Shown here one piece after another: positions 21,425 through 23,266 of a stretch of 23,266 bases of DNA. Each line of letters opens with the position of its first letter. Position 1 is the first letter of the stretch. The notes below the pieces were generated by a model. The model worked only from the letters and a program-made list of their open reading frames with translations. It was not told the DNA's origin and did not search any database. This DNA is from JBBRMQ01 sp038230775 (lineage in GTDB: Bacteria; Acidobacteriota; Thermoanaerobaculia; Gp7-AA8). The position numbers and the translations under genes are program-made. Location of the stretch: NCBI GenBank assembly GCA_038230775.1, contig JBBRMQ010000040.1, positions 1 to 23,266 of the forward strand, read 5' to 3'.

Positions 21425-22624
21425 ATGAAATCCTCCTCCCGCCACGCCGTCTTCGCCGGCTTCCTCGGCTGGACCCTCGATGCGTTCGACTTTTTCGTGG
21501 TCGTGTTTCTGCTCGATGTGCTGGCGGCGCAGTTCGGGGTGCCGAAGCGGCAGATCGTCAACACGTTGACCGCAACGCTGCTGTTTCGTCCCCTCGGCGC
21601 CGTGATCTTCGGACTGCTGGCCGATCGCTATGGACGGCGGATCCCGTTGATGGCGAACGTCATCTACTTCTCGATCATCGAGCTGCTGTCCGGCTTCTCG
21701 CACACGTTCACGCAGTTCCTCGTGCTGCGCGCGCTGTTCGGCATCGGCATGGGAGGGGAGTGGGGTGTCGGCGCATCACTGGCGATGGAGCATGCGCCGC
21801 GGAAGTGGCGCGGGGTGCTGTCCGGCATCCTGCAGAGCGGATACTCGATCGGATATCTGCTGGCGGCGATCGCGTCGCGCGTCATCCTGCCGTTCGGCTG
21901 GCGGTGGATGTTCTGGCTCGGCGCCCTGCCGGCGCTCCTGGCGCTCTACATCCGGACCAAGGTTCCGGAATCGGAGGCGTGGCGCGAGCATCGGGTCGGC
22001 ACCTTGAAGCAGATGGCGAATGCCGTCCGCGGCCACGGAAAGGGCTTCGCCTATCTCGTGCTGCTGATGACGTTCATGATGTTTCTCTCGCACGGCACGC
22101 AGGATCTGTATCCCGATTTTCTGAAGGAGCGTCACATCGCCGGCGGAACGATCGCGGCGATCGCCATTCTCTACAACGTCGGCGCGGTGTTGGGCGCGAT
22201 CATTTTCGGCCATCTGTCGCAGCGCGTCGGCCGTCGCTACGCGATGCTCGGCGCGCTTGCGGTCTCGCTGCTCGTCATCCCGTTCTGGGCGTTCGGAAAC
22301 TCAGTCGGCATTCTGGCCATCGCCGCATTTCTCATGCAGCTCGGCGTGCAGGGTGCGTGGGGCATCATCCCCGTCCATCTCAACGAGATGGCGCCGGACG
22401 CCGTCCGCGGTCTCATGCCGGGACTGGCGTATCAGTTCGGCATCCTGGTGGCCGCGCCGACGAACACCGTGCAGCACGCGCTGCGCGACACGGTCGGCTA
22501 CTCGTGGGCGCTGGCCGGATTCGAGACGGTGGTGATCCTCGTCCTCACCATCGTGCTGCTGAACGGACGCGAGCAGCATGGCCGAAGCTTCTACTCCGGC
22601 GACCTCGTCATCGAGAAGGAATGA
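21425..22624 (+). CDS. MFS transporter (NanT/ShiA/Jen1-like)
   Basis: 399 aa with about 12 hydrophobic segments in two halves. The inter-helix 2-3 motif A is GLLADRYGRRIPL (about 61-73), and its counterpart in the second half is GHLSQRVGRRYAML (about 260-273). The GIGMGGEWGVGASLAMEH segment is characteristic of the metabolite:H+ symporter and sialate/lactate branches of the family. It probably imports a small organic acid or sugar acid across the inner membrane; the substrate cannot be set from sequence alone. ATG 21425 has no Shine-Dalgarno and lies 11 nt after a TACAAT box. Its 3' end overlaps the convergent exporter gene by 17 bp. Confidence 0.88.
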   Translation: MKSSSRHAVFAGFLGWTLDAFDFFVVVFLLDVLAAQFGVPKRQIVNTLTATLLFRPLGAVIFGLLADRYGRRIPLMANVIYFSIIELLSGFSHTFTQFLVLRALFGIGMGGEWGVGASLAMEHAPRKWRGVLSGILQSGYSIGYLLAAIASRVILPFGWRWMFWLGALPALLALYIRTKVPESEAWREHRVGTLKQMANAVRGHGKGFAYLVLLMTFMMFLSHGTQDLYPDFLKERHIAGGTIAAIAILYNVGAVLGAIIFGHLSQRVGRRYAMLGALAVSLLVIPFWAFGNSVGILAIAAFLMQLGVQGAWGIIPVHLNEMAPDAVRGLMPGLAYQFGILVAAPTNTVQHALRDTVGYSWALAGFETVVILVLTIVLLNGREQHGRSFYSGDLVIEKE

Positions 22625-23266
22625 TGCTCGTGACGGCGACCAGCGACGTTGCCGAGATCACGATCCATAGCAACAGGCCTAACAGCATCGGCCGCACACC
22701 GACGCTGGCAATCGACTTCCGCGACAAACCTGCGCCGATCAGAAAGAGCGTGATCGTGAGGCCGATGCGCGCCGCGTGAACGATCACGTCGAACGGTCCG
22801 TTCACGTACGTGCGGACGATCGACGCCACGACGAACCACAGGATGAACCACGGGATGGCGATTCTTGTTTGGCTCGCCGGTCGCCGGTCGCCGGTCGTCG
22901 GAATTTCCCCCTCTGTCCCGGCGACTGGCGACCGGCGACCGGCGAGCGGAAGCAACGCCGTCCCCAGTGTGAGAGGCACGATCCATAGCGCGCGCGTCAG
23001 CTTCACCGTCGTGGCAATCTGCAGCGCCTCGGCGCCGTACTTCGCGGCCGCGCCAACGACCGAGCTCGTGTCGTGAATGGCGATCGCGGCCCAGATGCCG
23101 AACTGATGCTGCGTGAGATGTTCCGCGTGCCCGATGAGCGGAAAGACGAAGAGCGCGATCGAGTTGAGAATGAAGACCGTCGCCAGCGAGACCGACATCT
23201 CCTCATCGTTCGCATCCAGTACCGGGCCCACCGCCGCGATCGCGCTGCCGCCGCAGATCGCCGTGC
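22608..23266 (-). CDS. YeiH-family putative exporter (C-terminal part, start outside window)
   Basis: The minus-strand frame runs from the window edge to TGA at 22608 (about 218 residues seen; the family is about 340). It begins inside the family signature TAICGGSAIAAVGPV and continues with AIHDTSSVVGAA, then hydrophobic helices, a KLTRALWIVPL segment and IPWFILWF. Known: YeiH/UPF0324 proteins are inner-membrane proteins annotated as putative sulfate exporters; the true substrate is uncertain. Odd: the loop before IPWFILWF is made of a translated palindromic repeat (GRRSPVAG ... TTGDRRPAS). It overlaps the convergent MFS gene by 17 bp. Confidence 0.88.
   Translation of the reverse strand, partial: TAICGGSAIAAVGPVLDANDEEMSVSLATVFILNSIALFVFPLIGHAEHLTQHQFGIWAAIAIHDTSSVVGAAAKYGAEALQIATTVKLTRALWIVPLTLGTALLPLAGRRSPVAGTEGEIPTTGDRRPASQTRIAIPWFILWFVVASIVRTYVNGPFDVIVHAARIGLTITLFLIGAGLSRKSIASVGVRPMLLGLLLWIVISATSLVAVTSIIPSR
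22873..22946. repeat. Palindromic repeat, family D, inside a coding sequence
   Basis: 29-nt arms (22873-22901 and 22918-22946), two mismatches, 16-nt loop. The arms are short tandem CGCCGGT-type units. It is read in frame within the YeiH-family gene, in a predicted cytosolic or periplasmic loop between two membrane helices. Confidence 0.9.

Overview
This is a GC-rich, gene-dense bacterial segment of housekeeping genes interleaved with surface and signalling genes. It holds type IV pilin, Omp85-like and YfhO-like envelope proteins, TPR proteins, a DUF4388-FHA protein, a receiver-SpoIIE phosphatase, a MoxR/VWA pair and many small palindromic repeats. That mix resembles Acidobacteriota (for example Thermoanaerobaculia or Vicinamibacteria), but this is an inference from gene style: no rRNA or taxonomic marker is present. 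No rRNA, tRNA, CRISPR, integrase or transposase gene was recognised.

Layout. 1-606 (minus): truncated start of an Omp85/POTRA-like outer-membrane protein. 756-5294 (plus): thymidine kinase; a type IV pilin/pseudopilin behind a well-spaced sigma-54 promoter; an M20 metallopeptidase; a YfhO-like membrane protein. 5301-8972 (plus): a good sigma-70 promoter with an UP-like A/T tract drives a Fis-type DNA-binding protein, RNase R and a TPR protein. 9061-12195: a lower-GC two-gene segment (small secreted Cys-rich protein, then a large secreted protein with carboxypeptidase-regulatory-like domains) bounded by identical 93-bp direct repeats. The right repeat is the 3' end of the receiver-phosphatase gene and the left one is an orphan copy, so the segment looks inserted at, or duplicated with, that gene's end.

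12101-13228 (minus) is the receiver-SpoIIE phosphatase, divergent from pth. pth overlaps a MoxR/ChlI-like AAA+ ATPase, which overlaps an RHH-TPR protein, followed by a VWA protein. ATPase and VWA partners usually work together as a chelatase/chaperone-like machine. Then come a secreted KP-43-like subtilase, serS with a perfect -10 box right against its start, a DUF4388-FHA protein on the minus strand, a divergent MFS transporter, and the C-terminal part of a YeiH-family exporter.

Two themes cut across the window. First, palindromic elements of several families occur between genes and also inside two membrane-protein genes, where they are translated in frame. Second, several genes lack a Shine-Dalgarno sequence and have a -10 box 6-13 nt before the start codon, suggesting leaderless or near-leaderless mRNAs. 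RNase R, and perhaps the M20 peptidase, appear to begin upstream of any ATG/GTG/TTG codon.
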